Below are positions 21,434-32,487 of a stretch of 64,000 bases of DNA, in pieces. Source of the DNA: Hygrocybe punicea (taxonomy: Eukaryota > Basidiomycota > Agaricomycetes > Agaricales > Hygrophoraceae); the NCBI GenBank assembly GCA_963556145.1, contig OY744463.1, forward strand, positions 6,448,001 to 6,512,000. Reading direction: 5' to 3'. Position numbers and translations under genes: made by a program. A model generated the notes under the pieces. It worked only from the letters and a program-made list of their open reading frames with translations. It was not told where the DNA came from and did not search any database. Position 1 is the first letter of the stretch. Each line of letters starts with the position of its first letter.

Positions 21434-24400
21434 ATGATGGTAAGTATCACCTCCACGTGTTTGCCTCGTACGCGCTCACGCGTGCCCTAGCCATACACTA
21501 CAGAAGAGCTCTTCAACAATGGCGCAAAAGGCAAGTTCGGGCTGTACCGCAATCCCTGGTCACCTGTCCCACAATCGGCCTCGGACGCCATCACCGGCCA
21601 TGCCAACGACGCAGCCGAATCTTTGCGTACTGACCCCGGTCCGCTGTCACCGTCACCTTTGCCCAACTCCGGGGATCCGATTTCAGACTATCTTTCCGCC
21701 AAGTTTCTCAGTGACATTGAGCGGCGCGAACAGGACGAACTAAAGGGCCACTTAGACTTGGCAAACATCGTCGGGATGGAAAGGGAATTCCCTCTGTACC
21801 TGCCTTTCTCAGAGGGAGGGCGATACGAGGATAACATTGATCCCGTCTATCGGACCCACGATTACGGTATGTATTCGCAGGGTGCGAATGCAACTGCCGG
21901 TAATGGCGATGCAGGGGTGAACATGCAGGAGTGCCGGAACGCTTCTGGGAGTGTGGTGCCGAATGATGATGCCAGCTCGACGGTAAACAAGAACACTGCA
22001 TTCCCTGTGGTTGCCAATGTGCCGGAAGAGCACGGTGCTACCGGTGGCGGGTGGGAGAACATCCATCAAGCTTTGTTGAGTGTGGCTTCGGGGGAATTGC
22101 CGACGAATCAGGCAGGGAGAGAACAGGGTGTCGGTGGCGCGGACGACACGGTCAATTCGGCTTTGTTGATGGTTGGTGCTTCTGGGGAACGTGGTCATCG
22201 CGAGACGATCAATCCAGCTTTGTCGCTGATTAGTGCTCCTAGAGGAGGGGGAGGAGGGCATGCGAATCAGGTACGCAGCGAGCGTATCGGCGGCGCGGGG
22301 TCCCAGACGATCAAGCCAGCTTCATTGTTACTTGCTGCTGATGTGCGAGGAAGGCATGCCAACCAGGTACGCGGAGACCATAATGCCACCGGGTGGGAGA
22401 CCATCAATCCAGCTTTGCTGATGATGGGTGGTACTTCTGGTGGGGGACAGCATGCGGATCAGGTACAAGGAAATCACGGTGTCGGTGTCTCCGGATGCGA
22501 GATGGTCAATCCGGGTGCTGCTGTGAAAGGAGTGCATGCGAACCCGGTACACAGGCACGGTGTCGGCGATGCACCATGGGAGACCATTAATCCAGCTTTA
22601 CTGAAGGTTGGTGCTTCTGGGGGACAAGGAGGGGGGTCTGCGAACGAGGTAAATTTTGTCGAGGATAGTTCGGATGCTGTCGGGGATAGTTCATCCGATG
22701 GTAGTATCGAGGAAAGTTCGTCCGATGATAACTTTGAGTTGGGTTTTTCGAAAGCCGCCAAAGGGAAGTGGAAAGCCGGCCATAATTCGTACGGTGTTGA
22801 GGACCAGTCCTTTTCGTCACCCTGGTCTCGGGTGGGCAAGATGCGGCTGTCGAGGAGGAAGGGGACTGCTGGTTATCAACCCCAAGACAATGGCGAGTTT
22901 TTTACGTCGCCTCCCTCGCCTCCGAAATCGAGTGTACCAGCCCAGCTCGCGGCTGTGAGTCCCCACAATCATGTTCGATGTTTTAATTTATCTGTAACAC
23001 CTGTGACGCAGTCAGTTGAAACATGGGTCCAACACAATACCCCGCTGCTGGCGGAGTTTGCCGAAAGGCAGATTCATCCACCATTGGGGAAGAGAGTCAG
23101 CGTTGAGGTGGGTCACTGACATTGCTCGTCCATCTACAATGCCTTACCGTCTCTTTGCATTCTTAGCTAAACGAGCCCACGCAATTCGTGGCTGGAATGC
23201 TGCAGATGCTCGCGAGTCGAGATGGGTGCACAGATGCGCGGGAATGCATCGACCTATCGGGGTGTTTACTCGACGGGTACGTCAATCTGGACCGCTGGGC
23301 GAAGGAGTACTTCAGGGGACGGTTTGGGATGGAGAATGTTGAGAACGATGTTGCCGTGGTTCGCGTTGTTATATTCTCTTCAGTTTCTTCCTCGTGGATT
23401 CGACGGTATTGACTGTATATTTTATCAGCTTCTCACGATCATCGCAAACAATTTCTACGAGGCACATATGCGACTTGTTGATACCATCAGCACACAGGCC
23501 GTGAAAAATATGCGGACGCGGGGTGGCTCCCACCTCAAAGTGGAGGACTTTGCCTTTGGATTTAGTGAGCTTACCATTTATCCTTCCATTTTCAAAGAGC
23601 CTATGTGTGACTCACATCTGCTGGGACTAGACCTACACATGGCTCAAGATATGCCTTTCTTTGTTGAAGCCAGCCATCGTGTCCGTGATACCCTCGAGGC
23701 GCACCGTCGTGAGTCTAAATGCCTACCATTTTCTGGTGCAGAACTGTCGTAAATGACCCTACCCAGCGAAATCCCCCAAGCTCCTGCCTCTACCAGTCGT
23801 CCGTGTGTCTCGATACGGGCGCTCGTCCAAATTGACAAAGCAAGCGCAGGCCGTCGCGCAAACAGAGCTTAATAAAGCTAACAAGGCGCGACAAAAGGCT
23901 AGGGCTGCGACCATGACGGCTCATACCCAGTCCAACGACAAGCCAGTGGTTTCCAACACTGTTCAGACAATCAGCCAGCCTCCCATCGGAACGAGGGGAA
24001 GAAAGACGTCGGGGGCTCGTGCTCGGGGCCCGGGCCGAGGACAGGGTTGTTCCACGGCCCGACCAACGAGCACCTCGAGGCACGAGCCACCAGGACCCGC
24101 TGGCGAGACTGGTGGTCCAACTACTCCGGTGACTGTCAGCGGTGGTTCTAATAGTGTCCGGACCTCGTCGGCTGTTGTCTATCATACACCCCATTATGGC
24201 CAAGCGGGTGAAGTGACTGCAGCGACGTTTCATCCTTCAAATGAGATGACTGCGCCTTCGGCGGATACTGCGGAGCCTGGCCCTCAGATCAGCTGGATGT
24301 CAAGCCTTGCAAGTGGATCGTGTACATCAAATTCCGGGGACGCGTGTGGTCCTAGCCAAAAAATTCCGGCTGCTGCGAGCGCCGCTGTTCCTGATTGTAC

Positions 24401-24929
24401 GCCTGGACCGACACGGCAATATCTGGAATCTATCAGCAGTGCGCTTCCAAAGATGCCTCGGCCGTCAAGTTCTCGGTTGACGATTACTATCCCCCAAAAA
24501 GCATCAGTTCCGGAAATGTCACACCCCGATAAAGCACTTGAAACTGGACCTCCTTCCAACAACTTGCCAGCTTCCAATGTGACAAATCCGACGATGGACA
24601 ACGAAGAGGCACCTCCGACCCGTGCAGCGGAAATATTCCATAGTTTGTTCAAATCGGCGTCGATGGCTTTGGGCTCCTGTTCCGCGGCGACTCCCCCGGT
24701 GTATACACTTTCCACCAGTGCGAGTAGTCGTGCAGACGATCGGCCTACAAGCGCAGTATCAGGCTCGAGTGGAATGACTCGTGGGAGGTCAGGACATCGC
24801 AACATTGTTTCGACGTACGAAACTCGAAGCCGTGTGGCGGCGTATGCCGCGAAAAATCCGGCTTCGGGCACCACGACAGAGGTAACGGGTATGGAGACGA
24901 GATCGAAAAAGCGAAAATTAGGGGAGTAG
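21434..24929 (+). CDS. 1065-aa protein with degenerate ~35-aa tandem repeats and a C-terminal nuclear signal
   Basis: Six exons: 21434-21439, 21491-22954, 23012-23107, 23167-23355, 23429-23708 and 23767-24929. All phases agree (3198 nt). The first exon encodes only Met-Met; exon 2 continues with PYTTEELFNNGAKGKFGLYR. Residues about 150-350 are imperfect repeats built on WETINPALLMVGASG and a HANQV spacer, six or seven copies. An acidic Ser/Asp run follows (SSDGSIEESSSDD). A compact domain comes next (PTQFVAGMLQMLASRDGCTD through SELTIYPSIFKEPMCDSHLL), then a Ser/Thr/Pro-rich tail ending in SKKRKLGE, a likely nuclear-localisation signal. I recognise no family; a role in chromatin or transcription is only a guess. 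Confidence 0.7.
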
Positions 24930-25870
24930 AACATGAGTAGATGTCTACGAGTACGCCCTATTCTTGTTACAACGGTAATCAATCAATTTCTGCCTAATGA
25001 TTAAATAAATTAAGATTTTTTGTGGGAGTGCGTCCCTCCAAACTCGTTTCGGAATCCACCATCAAGAATAGCTTGCAGTGAGACGTGTATCGGGACCCTT
25101 TCAGAACGAGCGATTCGAACGCATTCTTTTCAAGTCTTTCAAGACAATTCGAAGATTAAGATTCCTCAGAGATATCCTTTCAATCTTGATGCTTGCACAC
25201 CGCTGATTCCTGATTCTTTCTGCCCATGTTAGGGACAAACATTGAATCCAGATCAGGGAGAACAAGCTTTCGGTGCCCTCGTCGAAAATGCCACACTAAC
25301 TTTCGAAGCATCGAAACGAAATGCGACCCCCACTCCCTCGGAAAACTCAACATGGGCCACATAGCGAGCTTCCCAAGTACCCTGGCAATACGTATCGAGA
25401 TAAGCTACTATGGGTCTCGGCCCCCGCTTACGGCAGGAATTAAAGGATTTATAATGTTGTTGGTTCCCGGGAGTTTCTACACGAATCACTTTGGCTAGGC
25501 CACCGTTTTGTGTTTCAAAGGACGACGATAGGAACAATGAGGCCTGTATGGCGACTCCAAGCACCTCGGGGATGACCTGCGGCCCAAATTCGATCCTCGC
25601 CATCCTCCCACGAAGCCTCACGTTGATCGGTGACGCACCGCCCTGCCTCAAGGAACTCGACCCCCAGTGTTCTATGGACGATGTTTAGCTCATGTTCAGT
25701 ATGGGGAACGAAGGGATATGATCAAAACAACCCGAATTAACCTGTTTCATTGCAGCAAATGGCGACTATGGATACCAGGCTTTGGAATCTATAATTACAC
25801 CATGCAACCCTTGTTACCGCAATGATAGCAGCCAGTACTGAACCACATTGGAATGAAGAGAAGGGCAGGT
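24930..25870. other. Intergenic region, no firm gene
   Basis: A 132-codon minus-strand frame at 25253-25651 (RMARIEFGPQVIPEVLG...) has no recognisable domain, start context or partner exon. It may be chance or a relic. Confidence 0.3.
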
Positions 25871-26914
25871 TCAAAACATCATTGAATCAGACTTGAGGCC
25901 GTGAGACTGCAGGGACTTGCAGAGCTCCCTCCAGCTGGGAAGGCCGAAGAAGCTAGGAAGCTCCAACCAGAGATTCCGGCGGGCGGCGTCGAAGCTGGAC
26001 TTGGATACGGCAAGACACAACTCGCACACACCGGCGAAGAAGCGGAGTATGGACTGGAACTTGACGGAGAAGATGTGTTGGGGTGCGGAGCGCATCATTT
26101 TGCTGTCGATGAGGTTGCGAAGGGACTCGAGGCGAGCGGCATCACAGTGCTCGGGGCATTCGCAGGAGTTAGACTTTTTGAGGAATGCGTTGAGTAAAAG
26201 CTGGCGGAGGGCGATGTGGAGAGCCTCACGGGCTTTGAGACAGATGACTTTGTCGGCGGGATCGAGCTCGATGCGATGGGCATGCTGGCTCGAGACGCGG
26301 CCATTGAGGATGTCTGTAGCACCGTCTGGAGTGAAGCAAGAAGAACACATTGCTGCGGGAAGGAGGGCGTTGAGGCCGGTGTCCCTGCAGAGCTTCACAA
26401 CTGCGAATGGACGGCCATGGAAGCATTGGATATTGTTTTCGCGGCGATCCCACGCTTCGAGCGTTGTTGGAAATAGGGCAGCGAAAGGACGAAATGCAGA
26501 CTGCTTGAGGTATTCAACGTCATATTTTGTGCCTAGACGAAGAAGAGCAGAAAGTACGGCAAAGTTGGTTTTCCGCTCTTCGTAATAACTAGATGAGGGC
26601 ACGGTCAGGGTAATGCGCAAAGGACCAGATAACAGGACTGAATTTCACCCGATGCAGTGGAGGGTTTTCAGGAAATGATATAGATCCGTTTTCGAATCCT
26701 GGAGATGGACGAGCGGGCAACAATGGACAGACCCTTGTTGAGAGGGAGGTTGTGGAATACCGAACATGTCTTCAAATACAGAAGAGTTCTTTGCCAATAT
26801 TCCGCTGTAAACTCGGAATTGTTGGCCTTCGGCCTGGAGAATGACGGTGCCGTCGTCGTACCAAAGGTCTTCACAACGTTCGACGTCCAGTGAGACTGGC
26901 AGGGTGTCGGACAT
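25871..26914 (-). CDS. BTB/POZ-domain protein
   Basis: Two exons: 26914-26649 and 26588-25871, with a 60-bp intron (gtgaaa...ctag), giving 327 aa. Residues 10-110 form a BTB domain: DLWYDDGTVILQAEGQQFRV, SGILAKNSSVFEDMFGIPQP, VHLQDSKTDLYHFLKTLH, and after the intron FAVLSALLRLGTKYDVEYL. The C-terminal part is typical of the Agaricomycete BTB expansion, with Cys-containing segments (MCSSCFTPDG, NSCECPEHCD). BTB domains dimerise and can act as Cullin-3 adaptors, but no MATH, Kelch or BACK partner is seen. The substrate is unknown. Confidence 0.85.
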
Positions 26915-27772
26915 CTGGGATTTTAATAGTGTTCGATAAGGATGAGTGGGTTCGAATCGTTCGATAGGAATCGTCGGAGAGCAGCAGCGGGGCGAGATAA
27001 CGTAGGCCCGTGCGTCACGGTGTACTCCAATTGTACTCCATATATATGTATTGCAGCTGTCACTACGGAGTCACTCGGACATTGGAACCTTCAATCTGCA
27101 GCTGTCACCCAACTTGAAGGAAGCCTCTGGATAATATCAATTACTTCAACCTGATTATGACCGGCGTCCCTCAGCTCGCCAGGTGGACTCTGAAGAGAAA
27201 ATCCAAAGGAGGAAATGTAAACTATATGTACCGTGAAAGAATTGAATAGTCTAGAGATCGTACGGTAAGTAGTACCCGTGTTCTCACATGCTGAGAGCAA
27301 GGCTGCTCGGCGGCTTTCATCTCAGTTCAATTGGCTAGTTACTGGCACCTTACCTGTGCTTTACTCGAGTCCCCCCATACGCTTGGCGTAGAACGGCTTT
27401 GACCTTGCCATTCGCTGCGTTCCTCCTTAAGCTCTACTGGGCTGAGGAGACGGTGGATATAATCACAACGATATATTCTTACGGCGGGCACCTGACTGAT
27501 TCCACCTGTCATGCTCATCAACCATGCCCCTATCTCCCTCCTTGACTGAGTCCTTCATGGCCAACCCATCTCCCTCGCTGCCTGCCACAGCCAACGTGCA
27601 GAGGACAGCACCCGATATCCCAGAACTGCAGAATCAGATACATATGACAACTCCAGACATCATAGGAGGCTGTGTGGAATCTGCTGGTGTGTCATTCCTC
27701 ATTTCGCTAAACTCTACTCACTACCCACAGTAATCAATACTCATAGTGGGACCCCGGCTCAGCCTTCCGGGC
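26915..27772. other. Intergenic region with one short frame
   Basis: Only a 69-codon plus frame at 27524-27733 (MPLSPSLTESFMANPSPSLP...) stands out. It may be a short gene or the start of a gene truncated by the retroelement at 27773. Nothing else is seen. Confidence 0.3.
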
Positions 27773-27930
27773 AGATTGCTTTCTAAAAACACGAGGAACG
27801 AGGGTAAATTAGAATTAAGTCTATGTACGAATTGGGCGAGTTAAGGTCCAAGGCTCTCAGCCTTGCACCTTCACTCGTCGCTATCTAAGATATCCGTCTG
27901 CTCCTCTCAGAGCGGCCATCTTTTCTTTCT
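27773..27930 (+). repeat. Split repeat A1
   Basis: 158 bp starting agattgctttctaaaaacac. It ends 11 bp before the gag ATG and is nearly identical to A2 at 29498. Confidence 0.9.
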
Positions 27931-27941
27931 TTTCCTGCAAA

Positions 27942-29328
27942 ATGAATAGAATCCAGTTTGACCCCGCACTCCTCCAATGCCCCGACTTCACATCCGAGAC
28001 GTATGCACTGGTCCGTGCCCCCTTCGTCAATGCCAATACCACAGACGAACAAGCCGCCCTACTTCTGGTCAACGTCTGGAGGGCCGGCAACAACCTGGAA
28101 AAGCAACAATGGCAGGATCAGCACCAGAACGACATTGCAGCACAAGCAAACGAGATACTACGCGAACAGGAAGCCGCCGAACAGTGAGCATTACTGCTCG
28201 CTCAAGAACAGGAGGCCCTCGGTAAGGACACGATGAAGAAGAATAAGACGAAATACATCCCAATACCCGATCGACCAATGCCCACCATCGCGCCGGTCTT
28301 CGCCTCCAACTATGCCACCAAAATGATGGAAAAAGGCCAATATATTGAATTATGGTACTACACCAACGACGGCCTAGATGACGCCATAAAAACTAGCACG
28401 ACAGTAGATGACGATGCTATGGCAATTTCCCGAAACCCCGATGGATCCACTTCTTGGGTCACCGCGGCAGCCGCCCGTCACTCCAAAAAAGCCGTCGACG
28501 ACAAAGACATACCATGGGAGGACTTCTGTCAAGCTGTACCCAGAATGATACTAGCCATGGAAGCAGCAGAATGGCCTGCTGAGCGCGTCATCATGCTCGC
28601 CACCTTCTGGGGCAACTTGCAGGTCCATGAATTCAGGTCCTCCCGTGACACATTAGACCAGAAGGCGCTCCTGCTTTACCAAGCCAGACAACGCCGACTA
28701 TGGCACCTCGCCATACCCTCGCCACGAGGTGCATATAACATTGCCGTCATTAACGAAGACATCATGCGCAAAACCAGGGAAGAAGTTTATTGGGAAGATC
28801 GCAGAACCAGAGACAATGAGAGGGACTTCTGCGTAAGTCTCCCTCCCATACCTGTTTCCCATTCATCAGCTAATCAAGATTCTCCGCTCTATTCCACGAA
28901 CATCGCCCATTACCCGCCACTCGCACCCCCATATTGCATGCGCCCGCGTTATGCCATCCGTGCCCCCGTTTGCACGCATGCTCCTGTTTTGCACCACGCA
29001 TGCTCCTACTTTGCACCATGCATGCTTCTACTTTGCACCACGCATGCTCCTACTTTGCACCACGCATGCTCCTGTTTTGCACCATGCATGCTCCCCGTCT
29101 TAACCCCCCCTTTGACAACAGGCTGACCAACGAATTGGCTTAACACAAAGGACAGGTCCCAGCACCCCTTCCCACCGTAATCGAGACTACAAACGGCCTG
29201 ATGGCGCCTGGCGACAATCCGCCTCACCAGTCCATCACCGTCTGACAACAGACGAAGACTACTCGGAAGAGAGCCCACCGCCTAATGATTGGGAGTCCAC
29301 TTCGCTCGACGCGTCGCTGGGCTCCTAA
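27942..29328 (+). pseudogene. Gag-like gene of the Ngaro-like element, one in-frame TGA
   Basis: The frame opens at MNRIQFDPALLQCPDF and is broken once by TGA at 28185-28187 (AAEQ*ALLLAQEQEAL). It continues through FASNYATKMMEKGQYIELWY and SWVTAAAARHSKKAVDDKDI to RDNERDFC at 28830. An intron (28831 gtaagt to about 29121 acaacag) then joins DFC to ADQRIGLTQRTG, and the frame stops at 29326-29328. I know this protein type from repeated Agaricomycete hypothetical proteins but not its exact function; its position fits gag. The TGA most simply derives from CGA. Confidence 0.6.
28976..29094 (+). repeat. 22-bp minisatellite inside the gag intron
   Basis: Five to six copies of gcatgctcctactttgcacc plus ac/at, differing at one to three bases. 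Confidence 0.85.
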
Positions 29329-29338
29329 AATATGGGAA

Positions 29339-29499
29339 TCGCAGCTCATCGGACTCCTCGTTTAAGTCTGGACCTTGGTTTCGGGTTTGAAAAAACCTCT
29401 GCGTGTTTTTTCCCCCAAAAAGAAGATTGCTATTCTGTAATCGCAACTCTCTCCATATACCCTCAAAATTGACCAAAACTATAGCCTGCACGAACATAG
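29339..29499 (+). repeat. Split repeat B1
   Basis: 161 bp, tcgcagctcatcgg...cacgaacatag, overlapping the end of the gag gene's 3' flank. One mismatch to B2. Confidence 0.9.
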
Positions 29500-29655
29500 A
29501 TTGCTTTCTAAAAACACGAGGAACGAGGGTAAATTAGAATTAAGTCTATGTACAAATTGGGCGAGTTAAGGTCCAAGGCTCTCAGCCTCGCACCTTCACT
29601 CGTCGCTATCTAAGATATCCGTCTGCTCCTCTCAGAGCGGCCATCTTTTCTTTCT
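29498..29655 (+). repeat. Split repeat A2
   Basis: Directly follows B1, sharing 2 bp. Two mismatches to A1. Confidence 0.9.
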
Positions 29656-29832
29656 CCCACCCCCCCACTACCTTTTTAGCCAATTCTCCACCCACTCATT
29701 CAACCCACCCGCCACTCCTCTAGCAGTAGGCATCTTCGTTGACCACTCCACCTCATTACAATCAGCTCGACGCATCGTTCACGTCCTAATAAAGAAGCCC
29801 CACGCCCGATCTACTGCTTGGCCCACCCGCCC

Positions 29833-29993
29833 TCGCAGCTCATCGGACTCCTCGTTTAAGTCTGGACCTTGGTTTCGGGTTTGAAAAAACCTCTGCGTGT
29901 TTTTTCCCCCAAAAAGAAGATTGCTATTCTGTAATCACAACTCTCTCCATATACCCTCAAAATTGACCAAAACTATAGCCTGCACGAACATAG
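29833..29993 (+). repeat. Split repeat B2
   Basis: Right end of the element. It is 177 bp after A2; the spacer has a frame reading GIFVDHSTSLQSARRIVHVL, perhaps the end of a lost protein. Confidence 0.9.
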
Positions 29994-30276
29994 ACCTCTA
30001 CCCCACGTCATGGCTACCGCAAATATTCTGAGCGCTACACAATTGCTGAGCGCAATAAGTCTGCCCAAGAATATTTTCTCAGGAGGCGCTTGACCAGCCT
30101 TTCATATTTGGATTCACCGTTGACATCAACTGACTCTCCCTCCTGGTCATCCGTTCCCCGGCGTTACAGGTGCCTCACAGAGGCTGAGAGTCACAAAGCG
30201 CGAGAGTATGCTGAGGAATACGCACGATTCATCGGCCCCGATTATTGGAAACAACCACCCCTTGACAATGTGCAAG
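29994..30276 (+). pseudogene. Reading frame cut by both retroelements, left part
   Basis: An uninterrupted frame starts at the Ngaro-like right border (RHGYRKYSERYTIAERNKSA ... FIGPDYWKQPPLDNVQ) and runs into the LTR at 30277. Removing the LTR array and one copy of its gcaag duplication lets the frame continue at 40713 (DNADTSMDENTEQRFES) to a TGA at about 40771. This was the C-terminal end of a gene or older mobile-element protein. The family is not recognised. Confidence 0.6.
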
Positions 30277-31711
30277 TGTTACATTTTTCAACTCCGCAAC
30301 TCCGATTCCGACTCCACTACCCACGATGACGATTCCACTTTACCATACCTTCCTTTTTCATTCCCCTTTACCTTTTGTCTTCTTTTGGACATCCTTGTAT
30401 TTTCTTGTCCTTGTTCTCTTTTCTTCTAGAACAATCCAGGCCGACCATGGACACATCCCCATGTTACCTTGCTGTACCCGAATAGTCTCCTTGCCGACGG
30501 ACATCATTGCTATTGTCTTTTCCCTCAACGTAATTGACAATTGCCATTCCCGGATATTTGGTTTCCATATTCGTACCCTGTGCCCACCATTATCCTCCCT
30601 GACGATCCGACGACATTCCTCACCTGCATGCGAACTCTGAACAATCCCCGATCACAAGACATTTCACTGTTCTCTCTAATCCGACCATCGCCGGAGCATA
30701 CTCTTTTGGACTTCGACCACAGACCATACGACTTCCCAAACAGTGAACCAACCCCTATCGTATATTGTTCGCACGACACCGCTTCAATGCAGTACCCGAT
30801 GACTTGTTCCCACAGCTTGTCACTCATGCCATGACTCGAAACCTGGACCCACATTCATTTATCCTTTTCCATCTTTCATCTTGATACCTCCCACACTCGT
30901 TTACAATGATACCCTTTCTTGGACGAATACCGACATCAGGTGGATTGCATTGTTCCACAGACAGGACAAGACATTGCTCCTCGATACGTCATCGACATAG
31001 ACATCATCATCCGGTACAGCTTATGCTGTTCACATGTCTGACCTCGACTATCCCACCATCCTAGTTGGTTTTCCCTCCATACATTCCTTTGTTTTCCTTT
31101 ATATCGACCTTTCGCTATGTCCCCGCTACCTCAAGACACTCTCATCACCAATCCTACACTGGACGATACCCATCTTCGACCCGACCGTGCAATGCACTTG
31201 CCAGACTGCGCACTTGCCTGTTACAGCAAGTGTAGACCCCGAATAGGCAATTCTGCACATCACATGATCCGATGACAAATCATCCGAGTCATCCGGACCC
31301 CCTCTATTCCTCAATGACACCTGGGCCTCCAGTTGGATCGCGAGAACATCGACATGAGGACGCCTCATGTCCGCCTCATGGTGAAAACATGGTGTAGTTG
31401 GACATGTTGTAGCTTCATGGTTGTATTTCTATTTACCTCCCCTCAAGACCAGTCACTATATATACTGTTCTTGTTGTTGGTTCAGACTTTTTCTTCTTTT
31501 CCTTTCCTTACGTTTAGTCTGGTTCTTGGGGCAGACTCATCTTGTTTTGGGTAACCCCCATGGCTCGCAATGACACTAGACCTTGACCCCCCCTGTTAGC
31601 AGTGTTGTCTTAGCTGTAAGCAACAATGAAAGCTGCTGTTCTCCCCTCTGGAAGCCGATCCCCTGTTAAGTTGATTGTTGCCGGAGCCCGCTGCAGAAGC
31701 GATCCGTAACA
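30277..31711 (+). repeat. LTR 1 of the array (5' LTR)
   Basis: 1435 bp. The predicted U3 is 30277-31509 and R-U5 begins near 31510. A 97-codon frame at 30541-30834 (MPFPDIWF...) is kept open in the diverged copy B but differs at about ten residues. Confidence 0.9.
31457..31464 (+). promoter_or_regulatory. TATA box of the LTR promoter
   Basis: TATATATA, followed by a CT-rich tract (ttcttcttttcctttcc) and then acgtttagtct at 31510. Transcription probably starts at or near 31510. Equivalent boxes lie at 35955 and 40453. Confidence 0.55.
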
Positions 31712-31713
31712 AA

Positions 31714-31724
31714 AGACTAAACGT
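31714..31724 (+). promoter_or_regulatory. Predicted self-priming primer-binding site
   Basis: agactaaacgt, 2 nt after the LTR end, is the exact reverse complement of acgtttagtct at 31510-31520 in the LTR. No TGG-type tRNA primer site is present. Tf1 of fission yeast primes itself with an 11-nt match between its RNA 5' end and this position. The match is kept in copy B. Confidence 0.6.
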
Positions 31725-32487
31725 TTCCCAACTCCCCCGACAATCAACTTTCGACATGAACCAATGGACCCCTCCTCTCTCCCTCGTCCTCCCCTACACC
31801 CTCTCCCTCTCCTCCTCCTCTCGACTTTATTCATCCCTCAACCCTGACCCCACACGAATGGACGAACGAACGATGCTAGCCTGCTACTGACACAGACCTG
31901 AAATCTGTTGATGTACACTAGCCACCCGGACCCCTGAACGAATGTTGAATACTCCGAATGGTCAACCTCAAGACTGCCGCCCTGCGAATTATTTATGGTT
32001 TATCCATAATAATTGCTCAAGCCCAACCTGGAACCCAAATCGAAATAAACCCCTGACTAACGTCACCACTGTCATTCCGCTACTTCGATATGATAATTAC
32101 GACATGAAGTGACGCAATGGACAAGACTTCTCATTGCCCCCAGATGCAGAAGGATACTGCTAGACAAACCAATCGCCTTAGGTATCCCACCTTCATGAAT
32201 CAAATATGTTTTGGTTGTACCAGACATATTATGACTCCCTCTCCCTGGACGAACTGAAAATCACCGAACCCTTCAAGCCGCCTTCCTACCCTTCCTTCCA
32301 CCTCCTCCCTCCCATCTCCTCACCAAATGCAGAAAGCCCAGAGAAAGCCAGTACGCATAAGAAACCCTGATTCCTGAAATGACCTGTACATGTGACAAAG
32401 AGAAGTGGTTGATCTTAGTAGTCTGTTGGAACAGATGAAAGGGGACCCTCTTTGTTTGACATGGATGAATGAACGACCAAGATTATA

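Larger units (their letters stand above)
27773..29993 (+). mobile_element. Ngaro-like retroelement, gag-only, with split direct repeats
   Basis: Four repeat blocks are arranged A1 - gag - B1 - A2 - B2. A1 27773-27930 and A2 29498-29655 are 158 bp with two mismatches. B1 29339-29499 and B2 29833-29993 are 161 bp with one mismatch. B1 and A2 abut directly. Split direct repeats in this order are the hallmark of Ngaro-type tyrosine-recombinase retrotransposons, which occur in basidiomycetes. Reverse transcriptase, RNase H and recombinase are absent, so this would be a deletion derivative. No target-site duplication is seen, as expected for that group. Confidence 0.6.

Noticed and set aside
25253..25651. 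132-codon minus-strand frame as a gene
   Set aside because: No recognisable domain, no supporting splice partners, and a comparable frame could occur by chance.
29339..29655. Reading B1-A2 as one 317-bp solo LTR
   Set aside because: It lacks TG...CA ends and a target-site duplication, and the outer half-copies A1 and B2 fit split direct repeats better.
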